This document shows, piece after piece, positions 49,326 to 57,762 of a DNA stretch of 64,000 nucleotides (position 1 is its first letter; each line of letters starts with the position of its first letter). This DNA comes from Pseudolysinimonas_A sp044239695 (GTDB lineage Bacteria > Actinomycetota > Actinomycetes > Actinomycetales > Microbacteriaceae). The notes under the pieces were generated by a model. It did not search any database, was not told the DNA's origin, and was given only the letters and a program-made list of their open reading frames with translations. The stretch lies in NCBI RefSeq assembly GCF_044239695.1, contig NZ_JBIIAW010000002.1:1-64000 (forward strand). Reading direction: 5' to 3'. A program made the position numbers and the translations under genes.

Positions 49326-51257
49326 TCACCCCAGAGCGCTGAGCACGGCGATCGACGACGCCGCGCTCCAGCCCTGCGGGCGGCAGGCCGCCGGGTAGGG
49401 CACCGGGGTGGGGGTGTCGGCGGCGGCATCCCCCGCGTAGAGCTCTGGGATGCGGTAGTCGAACGCCACCGCCGCGCGCAGGAGTCCCTCGGCGAGTTCG
49501 GCGGCCTCGGCGGTGAGTCCGGAGGCCGCCAGGCCCCGCACGGCGATCGCGGTGTCGTGGGTCCACACCGAGCCGATGTGGTACCCGAGCGGCCAGTAGC
49601 CGGCCGCGGCGGTCGACAGGGTGCGCAGTCCGAATCCGCTCGCGAGTGACGGGGCGACCAGCAGCCCGCCGACGAGCTGCTCCTCCTCGGGGGAGAGCAG
49701 ACCGGTCCCGAGCAGGTGACCGATGTTCGAGGTGAGCGTGTCGACCGGCCGTTTGGCGCCGTCGAGCGCGATCGCCGGGTAACGCCCTTCGGGGGTGTCG
49801 ATCCAGAACTTGGCTCGGAAGGCATCCGAAACCATCGCCGCCCAGGTTCGCCACGGGGCTCCGTCGCCGCCGAGGGCATCGAGCAGGTCGGCGCCGCCGA
49901 GCGCCGCCTCCACGGCGTAGGCCTGCACCTCGCAGAGCGCGACCGGACCCGTCGCGAGGGTGCCGTCGCGCCACTGCACCGAGTCGCCGGAGTCCTTCCA
50001 GCCCTGGTTCGACAGGCCGTGCCCGCTCTCGTCGATGTACTCGAGCAGGCCGTCGCCGTCACTGTCGCCGAAGTCCCGCATCCACGCCAGCGCCGCCTCG
50101 AGCGCGGGCTGGAACTCGCGCAGCTCGTCGAGCGGATGGCCGGCGCGGTGCAGATCGGCGAGCAGGCAGACCCACAGGGCGGTGGCGTCGACGGTGCCGA
50201 AGTACCGCGGCGGCAGGACGACGGACTCTCCCGGGATCGCGAACTCGCCTCGGCGCAGCTCGTGCAGGATCTTGCCCGGCTGTTCGGCGGTCACCGGGTC
50301 GCTCCCGGTGCCCTGGAGGGCCGCGAGCGTGCGCAGGGTGCCGAGCGGGAGGGTCGCCCCGAGCGGCACCAGGAACCGGGCCACCCAGAGCGCGTCGCGG
50401 CCGAACAGGGTCAGGAACCAGGGGGCGCCGGCGGCGACGAACTCGGCGTCCGGGGTCGCGGTGGTCGAGAGCCGCAGAGCGTCGAGATCGGCGAGAGAAC
50501 GGTCGACCCAGCGACGGAGGCGGTCGTCCGCCGGCGGCGGAGGCACGACCCACGGCGCGGGCCCGACGGGGGCGGCGACGACGGCCGCGTCGTCCAGGGC
50601 TGCGAGGTCGAACGCGACCGCGATCGATCCCTGTGCGGGGATGTCGACATCCCACGTCAGCTCGAGCACGCCGGCCGAGTGCTGGAGCGCCGCACCGGGA
50701 GCACGCAGTTTCGCCGTGACGCCGTCGGCGCGCCAGGACGCGGTCTCGCCGTCGACGGTCACGACGGGCGCGTCGCCGGAGTAGCCCGACTTCACCTCCT
50801 GCATGTCGTCGAGCGACGGCTCGACCACGAACCGCACGTGCGATGCGACGGGATGGGAGAGGCGCGAGGTGATCGTGAAGGTATGCGCGGCGCCGGACGG
50901 GCTCACCTCCCGGGTGAGCGTGGCGCGCACGTCGGGATCGGCGCCCGGGCCGTCGAGCACTCGCGCGAGGGCGACGAAGCGCGCGCGATCGGCGGCGTCG
51001 TGGAGGGTCGAGATGTGCTCGAGCGGACGATCGCCGACGGTGACCGACAGCCGTCGCAGGACGCGCACATCGGAGACGTAGACCCCGTCGATGGCGCCGG
51101 AGCCCATCGATCCGTCCGGTCGGGACCACGCCTGTGCCGGCGCGCGCAACGTCGCCACGGCATCGTGGAGGAGGGGCTGGAGGGCCGGCGTCGGCGGCTC
51201 TGCGTGCATCCGGGGAACGACCTCGTCATGGGGCGGGGGCGGGATGCCGGTCGACAA
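49326..51257 (-). CDS. Glycogen debranching (amylo-alpha-1,6-glucosidase-like) enzyme, about 640 aa
   Basis: N-terminal beta-sandwich (about residues 15-240, SGAIDGVYVSDVRVLRRLSV) and C-terminal (alpha/alpha)6 toroid of the MGH1/GH63-like class, with FLTLFGRDALWVARFLVPLG near 285, GWKDSGDSVQWRDG near 420 and GYWPLGYHIGSVWTHDTAI near 575. Acts on alpha-glucans or glycosides in the cytoplasm. TTG at 51257 is the furthest start; ATG at 51209 is an alternative. A -35/-10 pair overlapped by a LacI-type operator lies just upstream, and the lacI gene is divergent. Confidence 0.8.
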   Translation of the reverse strand: MSTGIPPPPHDEVVPRMHAEPPTPALQPLLHDAVATLRAPAQAWSRPDGSMGSGAIDGVYVSDVRVLRRLSVTVGDRPLEHISTLHDAADRARFVALARVLDGPGADPDVRATLTREVSPSGAAHTFTITSRLSHPVASHVRFVVEPSLDDMQEVKSGYSGDAPVVTVDGETASWRADGVTAKLRAPGAALQHSAGVLELTWDVDIPAQGSIAVAFDLAALDDAAVVAAPVGPAPWVVPPPPADDRLRRWVDRSLADLDALRLSTTATPDAEFVAAGAPWFLTLFGRDALWVARFLVPLGATLPLGTLRTLAALQGTGSDPVTAEQPGKILHELRRGEFAIPGESVVLPPRYFGTVDATALWVCLLADLHRAGHPLDELREFQPALEAALAWMRDFGDSDGDGLLEYIDESGHGLSNQGWKDSGDSVQWRDGTLATGPVALCEVQAYAVEAALGGADLLDALGGDGAPWRTWAAMVSDAFRAKFWIDTPEGRYPAIALDGAKRPVDTLTSNIGHLLGTGLLSPEEEQLVGGLLVAPSLASGFGLRTLSTAAAGYWPLGYHIGSVWTHDTAIAVRGLAASGLTAEAAELAEGLLRAAVAFDYRIPELYAGDAAADTPTPVPYPAACRPQGWSAASSIAVLSALG

Positions 51258-51273
51258 CGCCCGTCAGCGACGT

Positions 51274-51302
51274 AACCTAGCACTCGAAGTTTGATCGTTC
51301 AA
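51274..51302 (-). promoter_or_regulatory. Promoter of the debranching-enzyme gene
   Basis: Minus strand TTGAAC (51297-51302) and TAGGTT (51274-51279) are 17 bp apart, close to the sigma70 consensus. Operator 1 (51289-51304) covers the -35 box. Confidence 0.65.
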
Positions 51303-51335
51303 ACCAAAGGGCCACGGTAGCTTGAACGATCAAGC
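51289..51335. promoter_or_regulatory. Two LacI-type operators
   Basis: Operator 1 GTTTGATCGTTCAAAC (51289-51304) and operator 2 GCTTGAACGATCAAGC (51320-51335) share the core TTGATCGTTCAA in opposite orientation, with the central CG of LacI-family sites. Operator 2 extends to a 26-bp near-perfect palindrome (51315-51340). Centres are 31 bp apart, about three helical turns. Confidence 0.75.
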
Positions 51336-51381
51336 TACCGTGGGTCCTCATCGAGTTGGACGACCGAAGGAAGGCCGAGCC

Positions 51382-52476
51382 GTGGCAGCGCTCCCCACCG
51401 TCGACGATGTCGCCCGGCTCGCCCAGGTGTCGCGGCAAACGGTCTCCAACGTGCTGAACTCGCCCGACATCGTGCGGCCGGGGACCCGAGACCGGGTCCT
51501 GCGCGCGATCGGCGAACTGGGCTACCGCCCGCACGCATCGGCGCGCCGCCTCCGGGCCGGGACGAGTTCGACGATCGGGATCCGCCTGCATCCGATGCGC
51601 AACGGCATCTCCGGATCGGTGCTCGACCGCTACCTGCACGCCCTCACCGAGGCAGCGGACGCCCGCGGGATGCGCGTCAGCCTCTTCGTCGCGGACGACG
51701 TCGACGACGAGATCCGCCACTACGAGCGACTGCGCGACGGAGCCGACGTCGACGCCATCGTGCTCACGGCGACCGAGTACGACGACCCGCGCATCGCCTG
51801 GCTCGCGCGCGAGCGCATCCCGTTCGTCGCCTTCGGCCGCCCCTGGGGCGCGGAGACCGACGACGACCCGACCCGGCTGTGGGTGGATGTCGACGGCCAG
51901 GCGGGCGTGCACCAGGCGACACGGCACCTCCTCGGCCGCGGTCTCACCCGGATCGGCTACCTCGGGTGGCCCGCCGGATCGGGGACCGGCGACGACCGCC
52001 GGCGCGGCTGGGAGACCGCGATGGCCGACGCCGACACGGGCGTCGATCTCACCCGCCTCACCTTCACGGCCGAGGACGTCGTGGCGGACGCGCGGGCGTC
52101 GATCGAGGCGCTCGTCCGCGACGGCGTCGGCCCGTCGACGGGCTCAGGACACCGCCCTTCGACAGGCTCAGGACACCGCCTCGAGGGGCTCGTCTGCGCC
52201 TCCGACTCGCTCGCGCTCGGCGCGATGATGGCGGTCCGCGAGGCGGGCTTCCCCCACTTCCCCGTCATCGGCTTCGACAACACCCCGGTCGCGTCGGCGG
52301 TGGGCCTGTCGAGCGTCGACCAGCGGCTCGGCGATGTCGCCGACGCCACCGTCGAGCTCCTGATGGGCGCGACGGGATCCCGTGTTCGCCCGCATGGCGA
52401 CGTGGGCGACGGCCCGCGGCACCGCCTCGTCACCCCCGAGCTCGTCGTGCGCCGGTCGAGTCACCTCGCGGAGTGA
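51382..52476 (+). CDS. LacI-family transcription regulator, 364 aa
   Basis: N-terminal HTH (residues 5-50, TVDDVARLAQVSRQTVSNVL, with hinge helix GYRPHASARRLRAG) and a periplasmic-binding-like effector domain (about 65-350; LTRIGYLGWP, LVCASDSLALGAMMAVREAG, VIGFDNTPVASAVGLSSVDQ). GTG start with GAAGGAAGG upstream. Likely represses the divergent debranching gene and itself through the two operators. Two in-frame 8-residue repeats (PSTGSGHR) near residues 251-266 come from an inserted DNA repeat. Confidence 0.9.
   Translation: MAALPTVDDVARLAQVSRQTVSNVLNSPDIVRPGTRDRVLRAIGELGYRPHASARRLRAGTSSTIGIRLHPMRNGISGSVLDRYLHALTEAADARGMRVSLFVADDVDDEIRHYERLRDGADVDAIVLTATEYDDPRIAWLARERIPFVAFGRPWGAETDDDPTRLWVDVDGQAGVHQATRHLLGRGLTRIGYLGWPAGSGTGDDRRRGWETAMADADTGVDLTRLTFTAEDVVADARASIEALVRDGVGPSTGSGHRPSTGSGHRLEGLVCASDSLALGAMMAVREAGFPHFPVIGFDNTPVASAVGLSSVDQRLGDVADATVELLMGATGSRVRPHGDVGDGPRHRLVTPELVVRRSSHLAE
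52132..52179. repeat. Tandem 24-bp REP-like repeat inside lacI
   Basis: Copies 52132-52155 and 52156-52179 match at 22 of 24 bases, sharing GGCTCAGGACACCGC after a TCGAC core. Each adds exactly eight codons (PSTGSGHR). The TTCGACAGGCTCAGG core is a dispersed repeat known from actinobacterial and other genomes; on the other strand it reads as PEPVEG. Confidence 0.75.
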
Positions 52477-52484
52477 GCTGCACG

Positions 52485-52835
52485 TCAGCCGAACAGGGCG
52501 AGCCCGAGGCACCAGCCGGCGGTCGCGGCGGCGAGCCCGAGCGCCAGGTTGAGGGCGACGGATGCCGCGGCGGCGCGCCAGCGCCCTTCCGAGAACAGCT
52601 GCACCGTCTCGACGCTGAAGGTGCTGAAGGTCGTCAAGCCGCCGGCGAGCCCGGTGACGGCGATCAGCGCGACGTCGGTGTGGATCGCGACCCCGGCGAG
52701 CAGCGAGCCGGCCACGTTGACCGCGAGCACGGGCCACGGCCACGACGCCTTCGCCCCGGCGCGTCCGACGAGATAGCGCACGAGCGACCCGACCGCGCCG
52801 GCGACCAGCACGAGGACGACCACGAGCGGGGTCAC
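52485..52835 (-). CDS. crcB: Fluoride channel subunit CrcB (Fluc), 116 aa
   Basis: Four transmembrane helices with family motifs: GSLVRYLVGR in helix 1, LAVNVAGSLLAGV in helix 2 and GLAGGLTTFSTFSVETV in helix 3 (the TFS fluoride-contact region). Paired CrcB proteins form the heterodimeric fluoride channel common in actinobacteria. GTG start overlaps the stop of the upstream crcB by GTGA. Confidence 0.92.
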   Translation of the reverse strand: MTPLVVVLVLVAGAVGSLVRYLVGRAGAKASWPWPVLAVNVAGSLLAGVAIHTDVALIAVTGLAGGLTTFSTFSVETVQLFSEGRWRAAAASVALNLALGLAAATAGWCLGLALFG

Positions 52836-53224
52836 TCGTCGGGCCCGATCGGTGGGATGGCGCGGCGGGAGCCGATCCGGAGCCCGAGGGCCGCAGCCGC
52901 GATCCCCCCGACGAGCGACGCGGCGACGTAGACCACGGCGGACGTGACGATCCCCGACGCCGTGAGTTCCACCGCGGAGAGCGCCAGCGCCGAGAAGGTC
53001 GTGAACGACCCGAGCAGCCCGGGCCCCAGACCGGCGCGGAGCCACTCGGGGGCGACCGGCCACACCCGGGAGATCAGCATCCCGAGGGCGAACGAGCCCG
53101 CGAGGTTGACCAGGAACGTGCCGAGCGGGAACACCGCGCCGCCGTGCGGGAGGAGCGTGTCGACGCCGAGCCTGACGCCGGTGCCGAGCGTCCCGCCGGC
53201 GAGCACGGCGAGAATCGACTTCAC
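52832..53224 (-). CDS. crcB: Fluoride channel subunit CrcB (Fluc), 130 aa
   Basis: Second member of the pair: GGTLGTGVRLGVDTLLP, FLVNLAGSFALGMLI and GLLGSFTTFSALALSAVEL match CrcB helices 1-3. Its GTG overlaps the stop of the KimA-like gene, so the channel genes are translationally coupled to that transporter. No fluoride-riboswitch-like element was found nearby. Confidence 0.92.
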   Translation of the reverse strand: MKSILAVLAGGTLGTGVRLGVDTLLPHGGAVFPLGTFLVNLAGSFALGMLISRVWPVAPEWLRAGLGPGLLGSFTTFSALALSAVELTASGIVTSAVVYVAASLVGGIAAAALGLRIGSRRAIPPIGPDE

Positions 53225-55299
53225 TTCTTCAGCTTGCCCGTCGCGGCGCGTTCGTCGCGCAGCGGCTCGCGTTTCACCGGACGAGGGCGCAGCGGTTCGC
53301 CGCGGCGGTCCTGTCCGGGCAGCGGCCGCGAACGACGCCCGTAGATGAGATCGGACGAGTCGAGCAGCCACGGCACGAGCGTGACGGCGACGCCGTGGAC
53401 GAGCATGAGCTTCTGGCGGATGCGGCCGGCTTTGTGGTTGTGCAGGAGCCGCTCCCACCAGTGCCCGACGATGTACTCCGGGAGGTAGACGGTGATGACC
53501 TCCGACCCGTGCTTCGCGCGCCGGGCCTTCAGGTATTTGATCAGCGGCGCGCTGATGTCGCGGTAGGGCGACTCGAGGATGTGCAACGGCACCTTGATGT
53601 TCGACGACGCCCACTCGAGGTCGAGCTTGTCGGCCGCGTCGTCGTCGATCGCGATGTGCACGGCCTCGATCGACTGGTGCCGGGCCGCGATCGCGTAGTC
53701 GAGGGCCTTCAGGACGGGCTTCTGCACCCGCCCCACGAGCACGATCGCGTGGTCGCCGGTCGCGCCGAAGGTGGTGTCGGGGTCGGCTTCGATCTCGCGA
53801 TCGACATCCCGGTAGTAGCGGTTCACCCCGAGCATCAGGAACCACAGGATCGGCATCACCAGGAACACGATCCACGCGCCGTGGGTGAACTTCGTGACGG
53901 TGACTATGACGAGCACCGCCGAGGTCATCGACGCGCCGATGAGGTTGATGATCAGGCTGCGGATGATGGAGCCGCGTCCGTCGGCCCCGCGTTTGAGCAG
54001 GCGCAGCCAGTGCCGCACCATCCCGCTCTGCCCGAGCGTGAACGAGACGAAGACGCCGATGATGTAGAGCTGGATGAGCGTGGTGAGGTCGGCCTGGAAG
54101 ATGACCAGGATGGCGATCGCGGTCACCGACAGCGCGAGCACGCCGTTGCTGAAGATGAGCCGGTCGCCGCGGGTCGACAGGGCCTTCGGGGCGTACTTGT
54201 CGGCGGAGAGCACCGAGCCCAGCAGCGGGAACCCGTTGAACGCCGTGTTCGCCGCGAGCAGCAGCACGACGGCCGTCGCCGCCTGGATGATGAAGAACGG
54301 CACCGAGAAGTCGCCGAAGGTCGCCGCGGCCATCTGCGCGATCAGGCTGCGCTGCGGATCCGTCGTGCACGCCGCGACGACGGCGTTCACCGCCTCGGTG
54401 CAGTCGAGGTAGTGCACCTGCCCGACGAGTGCGATCGTCGTGAGGCCCGCGAAGAGCACGATCGCGATGCTGCCCATGATGACGAGGGTCTTCTGCGCGT
54501 TCGAGATCTTCGGGCGGCGGAACGCCGGGACGCCGTTCGAGATCGCCTCGACGCCGGTCAGGGCGGCGCAGCCGGAGGCGAAGGCGCGCAACAGCAGCAG
54601 GATGAAGGCCGCCTGGGTGAGCGATTCCCCTTCGTGCACGAGGTCGGCACTCTCCGCGATCGGCGCGTCGCCGAGCAGGGTGCGCACGACCGCCGTGACG
54701 ACCATGACCGCGATCGAGGCGATGAACAGGTAGGTCGGGATGGCGAACGCCTTGCTCGACTCGCTCACCCCGCGCAGGTTCACCGCGGCGAGCAGCACGA
54801 CGAAGAACACGGCGAGCCACACCCGGTACGGCTCGAGGAAGGGCAGCGCCGAGATGATGTTGTCGACCCCGGAGGCCACCGACACGGCGACCGTCATCAC
54901 GTAGTCGACGAGCAGCGCCGACGCGACGATGAGCCCGGCCTTCTCGCCGAGGTTCTTGCGGGCGACCTCGTAGTCGCCGCCGCCCGACGGGTACGCCTTG
55001 ATCAGCTGGCGGTAGGAGAGCACCACGACGAGCAGGAGCACCACGACGGCGAGGGCCACCCACGGGCCGTAGGCGAGGAGTCCGACGCCGCCGATGAGCA
55101 GGATCATCAGCAGTTCCTGCGGGGCGTAGGCGACCGAGGAGAGCGGGTCGCTGGCGAAGATCGGCAGCGCGAGGTGCTTGGGCAGCAGCTGGCCCTCGAG
55201 CTTGTCCGACGGCAGCGGCTCGCCGATCAGCAGACGCTTGGCGGTCTGGCGGGTTCCGGCGGCTTCCGCGCGGATCCGATCCGGAGGCTCCTCGGGCAC
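53221..55299 (-). CDS. KimA-like APC-family potassium/proton symporter, 692 aa
   Basis: N-terminal signature LIGEPLPSDKLEGQLLPKHL with ASDPLSSVAYAPQELLMILL closely follows KimA (formerly YdaO) of Bacillus; about twelve transmembrane helices to residue 450 are followed by a cytosolic universal-stress-like C-terminal domain (460-600) and a basic tail. KimA imports K+ and is controlled by c-di-AMP. GTG start with TAACGT 6 bases upstream, so no 5' leader for a riboswitch. Operon with crcB-crcB. Confidence 0.8.
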   Translation of the reverse strand: MPEEPPDRIRAEAAGTRQTAKRLLIGEPLPSDKLEGQLLPKHLALPIFASDPLSSVAYAPQELLMILLIGGVGLLAYGPWVALAVVVLLLVVVLSYRQLIKAYPSGGGDYEVARKNLGEKAGLIVASALLVDYVMTVAVSVASGVDNIISALPFLEPYRVWLAVFFVVLLAAVNLRGVSESSKAFAIPTYLFIASIAVMVVTAVVRTLLGDAPIAESADLVHEGESLTQAAFILLLLRAFASGCAALTGVEAISNGVPAFRRPKISNAQKTLVIMGSIAIVLFAGLTTIALVGQVHYLDCTEAVNAVVAACTTDPQRSLIAQMAAATFGDFSVPFFIIQAATAVVLLLAANTAFNGFPLLGSVLSADKYAPKALSTRGDRLIFSNGVLALSVTAIAILVIFQADLTTLIQLYIIGVFVSFTLGQSGMVRHWLRLLKRGADGRGSIIRSLIINLIGASMTSAVLVIVTVTKFTHGAWIVFLVMPILWFLMLGVNRYYRDVDREIEADPDTTFGATGDHAIVLVGRVQKPVLKALDYAIAARHQSIEAVHIAIDDDAADKLDLEWASSNIKVPLHILESPYRDISAPLIKYLKARRAKHGSEVITVYLPEYIVGHWWERLLHNHKAGRIRQKLMLVHGVAVTLVPWLLDSSDLIYGRRSRPLPGQDRRGEPLRPRPVKREPLRDERAATGKLKK

Positions 55300-55305
55300 G
55301 GCGTC

Positions 55306-55322
55306 ACGTTACTCCTTATGAT
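55306..55322. promoter_or_regulatory. Divergent leaderless -10 boxes
   Basis: Minus strand TAACGT (complement of 55306-55311) is 6 bases before the KimA-like GTG at 55299. Plus strand TATGAT (55317-55322) is 6 bases before the GTG at 55329. There are 29 bases between the start codons. Confidence 0.6.
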
Positions 55323-55328
55323 CGTGCG

Positions 55329-55967
55329 GTGACGAGAACGCGGCGGCGCCGCTGGCCCTGGGTCGTCGCGGGTGTGCTCGCGCTCCTGCTGACGGTCGTC
55401 GCGATCGTGGTCGTGCCGATCCTGACGCACGTCGACCAGGGCGGGTCCAACCAGGAGGAGGCCGCCGACGCGTGGCCGCTGGAGGCGTCCGCGGCGGGGG
55501 ATGACGGCCGCGACCGGCACCTCGAGATCCACTCCGTCGAGCCCGGGGGCAGCGTCGACACCTCGGCCCTCGCGCCGGGCGACCGGTTCGTGGTGAGCGG
55601 CACCGGGTACGACCCCGCGCGCGGCATCTACGTGGCGATCTGCGCCATCCCCGACGACCCCGCCGTGAAGCCCGGCCCCTGCCTCGGCGGCGTTCCCGCC
55701 GACGAGGCCGTCGAGGTGCCGGAGGGCACGATCCAGTTCGCCCCGAGCAACTGGATCAACGACGACTGGGCGTGGCGTCTCTTCGGGGCGCGCTCGTACG
55801 ACGATCCCGCCTCGGGCACCTTCACCGCCTACCTCGAGGTGCCGGCGACGGCAGACGAGAAGGTCGACTGCCGCGAGGTGGCGTGCGCCCTGTACACCCG
55901 GAACGACCACACCGCGTCGTCCGACCGCGTGCAGGATGTCTACATCCCGCTCGGCTTCGTCGGTTAG
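55329..55967 (+). CDS. Membrane-anchored extracytoplasmic protein, 212 aa
   Basis: Arg-rich N-terminus (VTRTRRRRWPW), one membrane anchor (about residues 12-33), then an exported domain with a neocarzinostatin-like pattern: GDRFVVSGTGYDPARGIYVAICAI, paired cysteines (CAIPD...CLGG; CREVACALYTRND). Function unknown; probably a surface immunoglobulin-like domain. TATGAT lies 6 bases before the GTG. Confidence 0.7.
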   Translation: MTRTRRRRWPWVVAGVLALLLTVVAIVVVPILTHVDQGGSNQEEAADAWPLEASAAGDDGRDRHLEIHSVEPGGSVDTSALAPGDRFVVSGTGYDPARGIYVAICAIPDDPAVKPGPCLGGVPADEAVEVPEGTIQFAPSNWINDDWAWRLFGARSYDDPASGTFTAYLEVPATADEKVDCREVACALYTRNDHTASSDRVQDVYIPLGFVG

Positions 55968-55970
55968 GGA

Positions 55971-56438
55971 TCAGTCGACGGGCGGCAGCCCGAGTCCGAG
56001 CGACGTGCAGAAGTCGACCGCGTCGACACGGCCGACGTTCGGGAACACGGCCAGACGCAGGTCGGGCAGTTCGCACGCGGTCGCCTGAGGCGAGACGACG
56101 CCCTGAGTGCTGAACGCGATCGAGCAGAGCTCGAGGGCGAGTGCGAGGCGCCCGCTCTCGTCCAGGTCACGGAGGTCGTCAGACGACCCCATGATCGCGA
56201 CCGGCCCGTTCAGGTCGTCGGACGGGAAGCAGGAGAACGCGGACGACAGCACCTCGGGGGGTGCGCTCGCCACACCGATCGCCGCCGCCGTGAGGCCGAG
56301 GCCGAGGCCGAGGCTCGCGGTCGCGACGGCCACGCGCACCCGACGGCGTCGACGCTTCGTGCGGGCGGCGATCTTCGCGACGATGTTGTGGCCCATCATC
56401 GTGATCTGCGACGGGCTCGGCCCGAGCGGGGTGCTCAT
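55971..56438 (-). CDS. Single-span membrane protein linked to an ECF sigma factor, 155 aa
   Basis: An Arg-rich segment (RTKRRRRRVRVA) is followed by one transmembrane helix (about residues 35-60) and an exported Cys-containing domain (SAFSCFPSDD, ALELCSIAFS, VDFCTSLGLG). ATG overlaps the stop of the sigma gene (ATGA). It could be an anti-sigma factor, but the short cytosolic part has no zinc anti-sigma motif. Confidence 0.65.
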   Translation of the reverse strand: MSTPLGPSPSQITMMGHNIVAKIAARTKRRRRRVRVAVATASLGLGLGLTAAAIGVASAPPEVLSSAFSCFPSDDLNGPVAIMGSSDDLRDLDESGRLALALELCSIAFSTQGVVSPQATACELPDLRLAVFPNVGRVDAVDFCTSLGLGLPPVD

Positions 56439-57046
56439 GACTGGTCCCGCGTCGCGCCGAGCGCGATCCGCAGCCCCGCGCGCAGCCGGGCGAGGCGGTT
56501 GCGCACGGCGCCGTGACTGACGCCCATCGCGAGGGAGGCCTGCTGATAGGTCAGACCTTCCTCGATGCAGAGCAGATACACCGTGTAGTCCTCGTCGCTC
56601 AGCTCGGCGAGCGCGTCGTCGATGGCCTCGCGGAGGGCGCGGTTGCGCACGCGGTCCTCGACCGACATCGAGTCAGGCGGCAGCGCCGTGAGGCCGTCGA
56701 CGTGAAGGCGGGCGTTGTTGCGGGCGAGCGCGCGCCGACGGTTGAGGCACAGGTAGCGGGATGTCGTGAGCAGCCAGGGGAGCAGCGATCGGTCGACGAT
56801 CCGCACCGACGCGATCTTGCCCCACAGGGTCACGAAGACGTCCTGCGCGATCTCCTCGGCCTCGCGGCGCGTTCCGAGCAGGCTGTAGGCGTGGCGGTAG
56901 ACGACGGTGACGTGCCGCCGGTAGAGGGCGTCGAAAGCGGCGGCGTCGCCGTGAGCGGCAGCCTCGAGATCGAGCCGGTCGTCGGCGAAATGGGTCGCAT
57001 CGTCGTGCGACGGCGACACGTCGCGCTGTTCCCGCCCCCGATCCAT
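56435..57046 (-). CDS. ECF RNA polymerase sigma factor, 203 aa
   Basis: Sigma2 (about residues 35-105: FDALYRRHVTVVYRHAYSLL, EEIAQDVFVTLWGKI) and sigma4 (about 140-195: GLTYQQASLAMGVSHGAVRN helix-turn-helix). Normal ECF length. Coupled to the following membrane protein. Starts 48 bases beyond the acidic N-terminus; ATG at 57046 has no close Shine-Dalgarno. Confidence 0.88.
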   Translation of the reverse strand: MDRGREQRDVSPSHDDATHFADDRLDLEAAAHGDAAAFDALYRRHVTVVYRHAYSLLGTRREAEEIAQDVFVTLWGKIASVRIVDRSLLPWLLTTSRYLCLNRRRALARNNARLHVDGLTALPPDSMSVEDRVRNRALREAIDDALAELSDEDYTVYLLCIEEGLTYQQASLAMGVSHGAVRNRLARLRAGLRIALGATRDQS

Positions 57047-57177
57047 AGCTGAGTAGTGTCCTCCTTCCCCGGTTCGTCTCGCACCCCGGGTAGCGTTTGC
57101 CCGGTGCGCTCGTCGCCTGCAAGGTGAACACGAGACCGCTCCGCTGGGGAGCGGCTCGCACAGATCTGGGAGACATC

Positions 57178-57705
57178 GTGATCAGAGAATCCTGGCGGGG
57201 CGCCGGCCGTGCGGCCGCGCTCCTCGCGTCGCTCGCCGTGCTCGTCGTCGGCGTCGCGACCCCCGCGAACGCGCAGACACGTGACGAGCACTGCGTGATC
57301 CTGCTCGACGACGATGACGCCGCGACGGCGGTCTGCGCCGACACCGTCGAGGCGGCGGATGCGGTGTTCACCGAGAGGACGGGTCTGACGCGAGTCGAGT
57401 CGGCCGACGCCGTGGGGCCACTCGTGGTGTATTCGCTCGCGACGCTCTACACCGACGCTGGCTACGGCGGATCGAGCTACACCTTCACGCGATCGTCGGC
57501 CTGCAACGGTGTGACGCTCTCGAGCGTGGCCAACCTGGGTTCGATCGGCATGAACGATGCGGTCAGCTCGTTCTTCACGTATTCGAGTTGCACCGTGCGG
57601 CTCTTCGTCGACGCCAGCTACGGCGGAAGCTCCTACGGCTGGGCGACGAGTCAGTCGTCCCTCCCGTCGTTCAACGACGTCGCGTCGTCGGCGCGCGTCC
57701 GCTGA
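57178..57705 (+). CDS. Secreted beta/gamma-crystallin-like protein, 175 aa
   Basis: Signal peptide (RAAALLASLAVLVVGVATPANA, shortened here as residues about 9-30, cleavage after ANA). The mature domain has two Greek-key-type motifs: YTDAGYGGSSYTF with MNDAVSSF, and FVDASYGGSSYGW with FNDVASS. The ND-x-x-SS pairs match the (N/D)(N/D)xx(S/T)S calcium motif of microbial crystallins. Resembles inhibitor family I36. GTG start, GGGAG upstream. Confidence 0.75.
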   Translation: MIRESWRGAGRAAALLASLAVLVVGVATPANAQTRDEHCVILLDDDDAATAVCADTVEAADAVFTERTGLTRVESADAVGPLVVYSLATLYTDAGYGGSSYTFTRSSACNGVTLSSVANLGSIGMNDAVSSFFTYSSCTVRLFVDASYGGSSYGWATSQSSLPSFNDVASSARVR

Positions 57706-57762
57706 CGGGCGGGTCCGAGCGCCCGGGGTGCGCGGCGGACCACGTCGACACCCCGGTGCGAC

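Noticed and set aside
52132..52179. Possible CRISPR-like direct repeats
   Set aside because: Two tandem 24-bp copies with no spacers, inside a coding gene; no array or cas genes occur in the window.
53224..55330. Fluoride or c-di-AMP riboswitch upstream of the kimA-crcB operon
   Set aside because: Only 29 bases lie between the divergent starts, and TAACGT is 6 bases before the GTG, leaving no leader.
53395..55332. Plus-strand 645-codon frame opposite the KimA-like gene
   Set aside because: Low-complexity charged shadow; the opposite strand encodes a clear membrane transporter.
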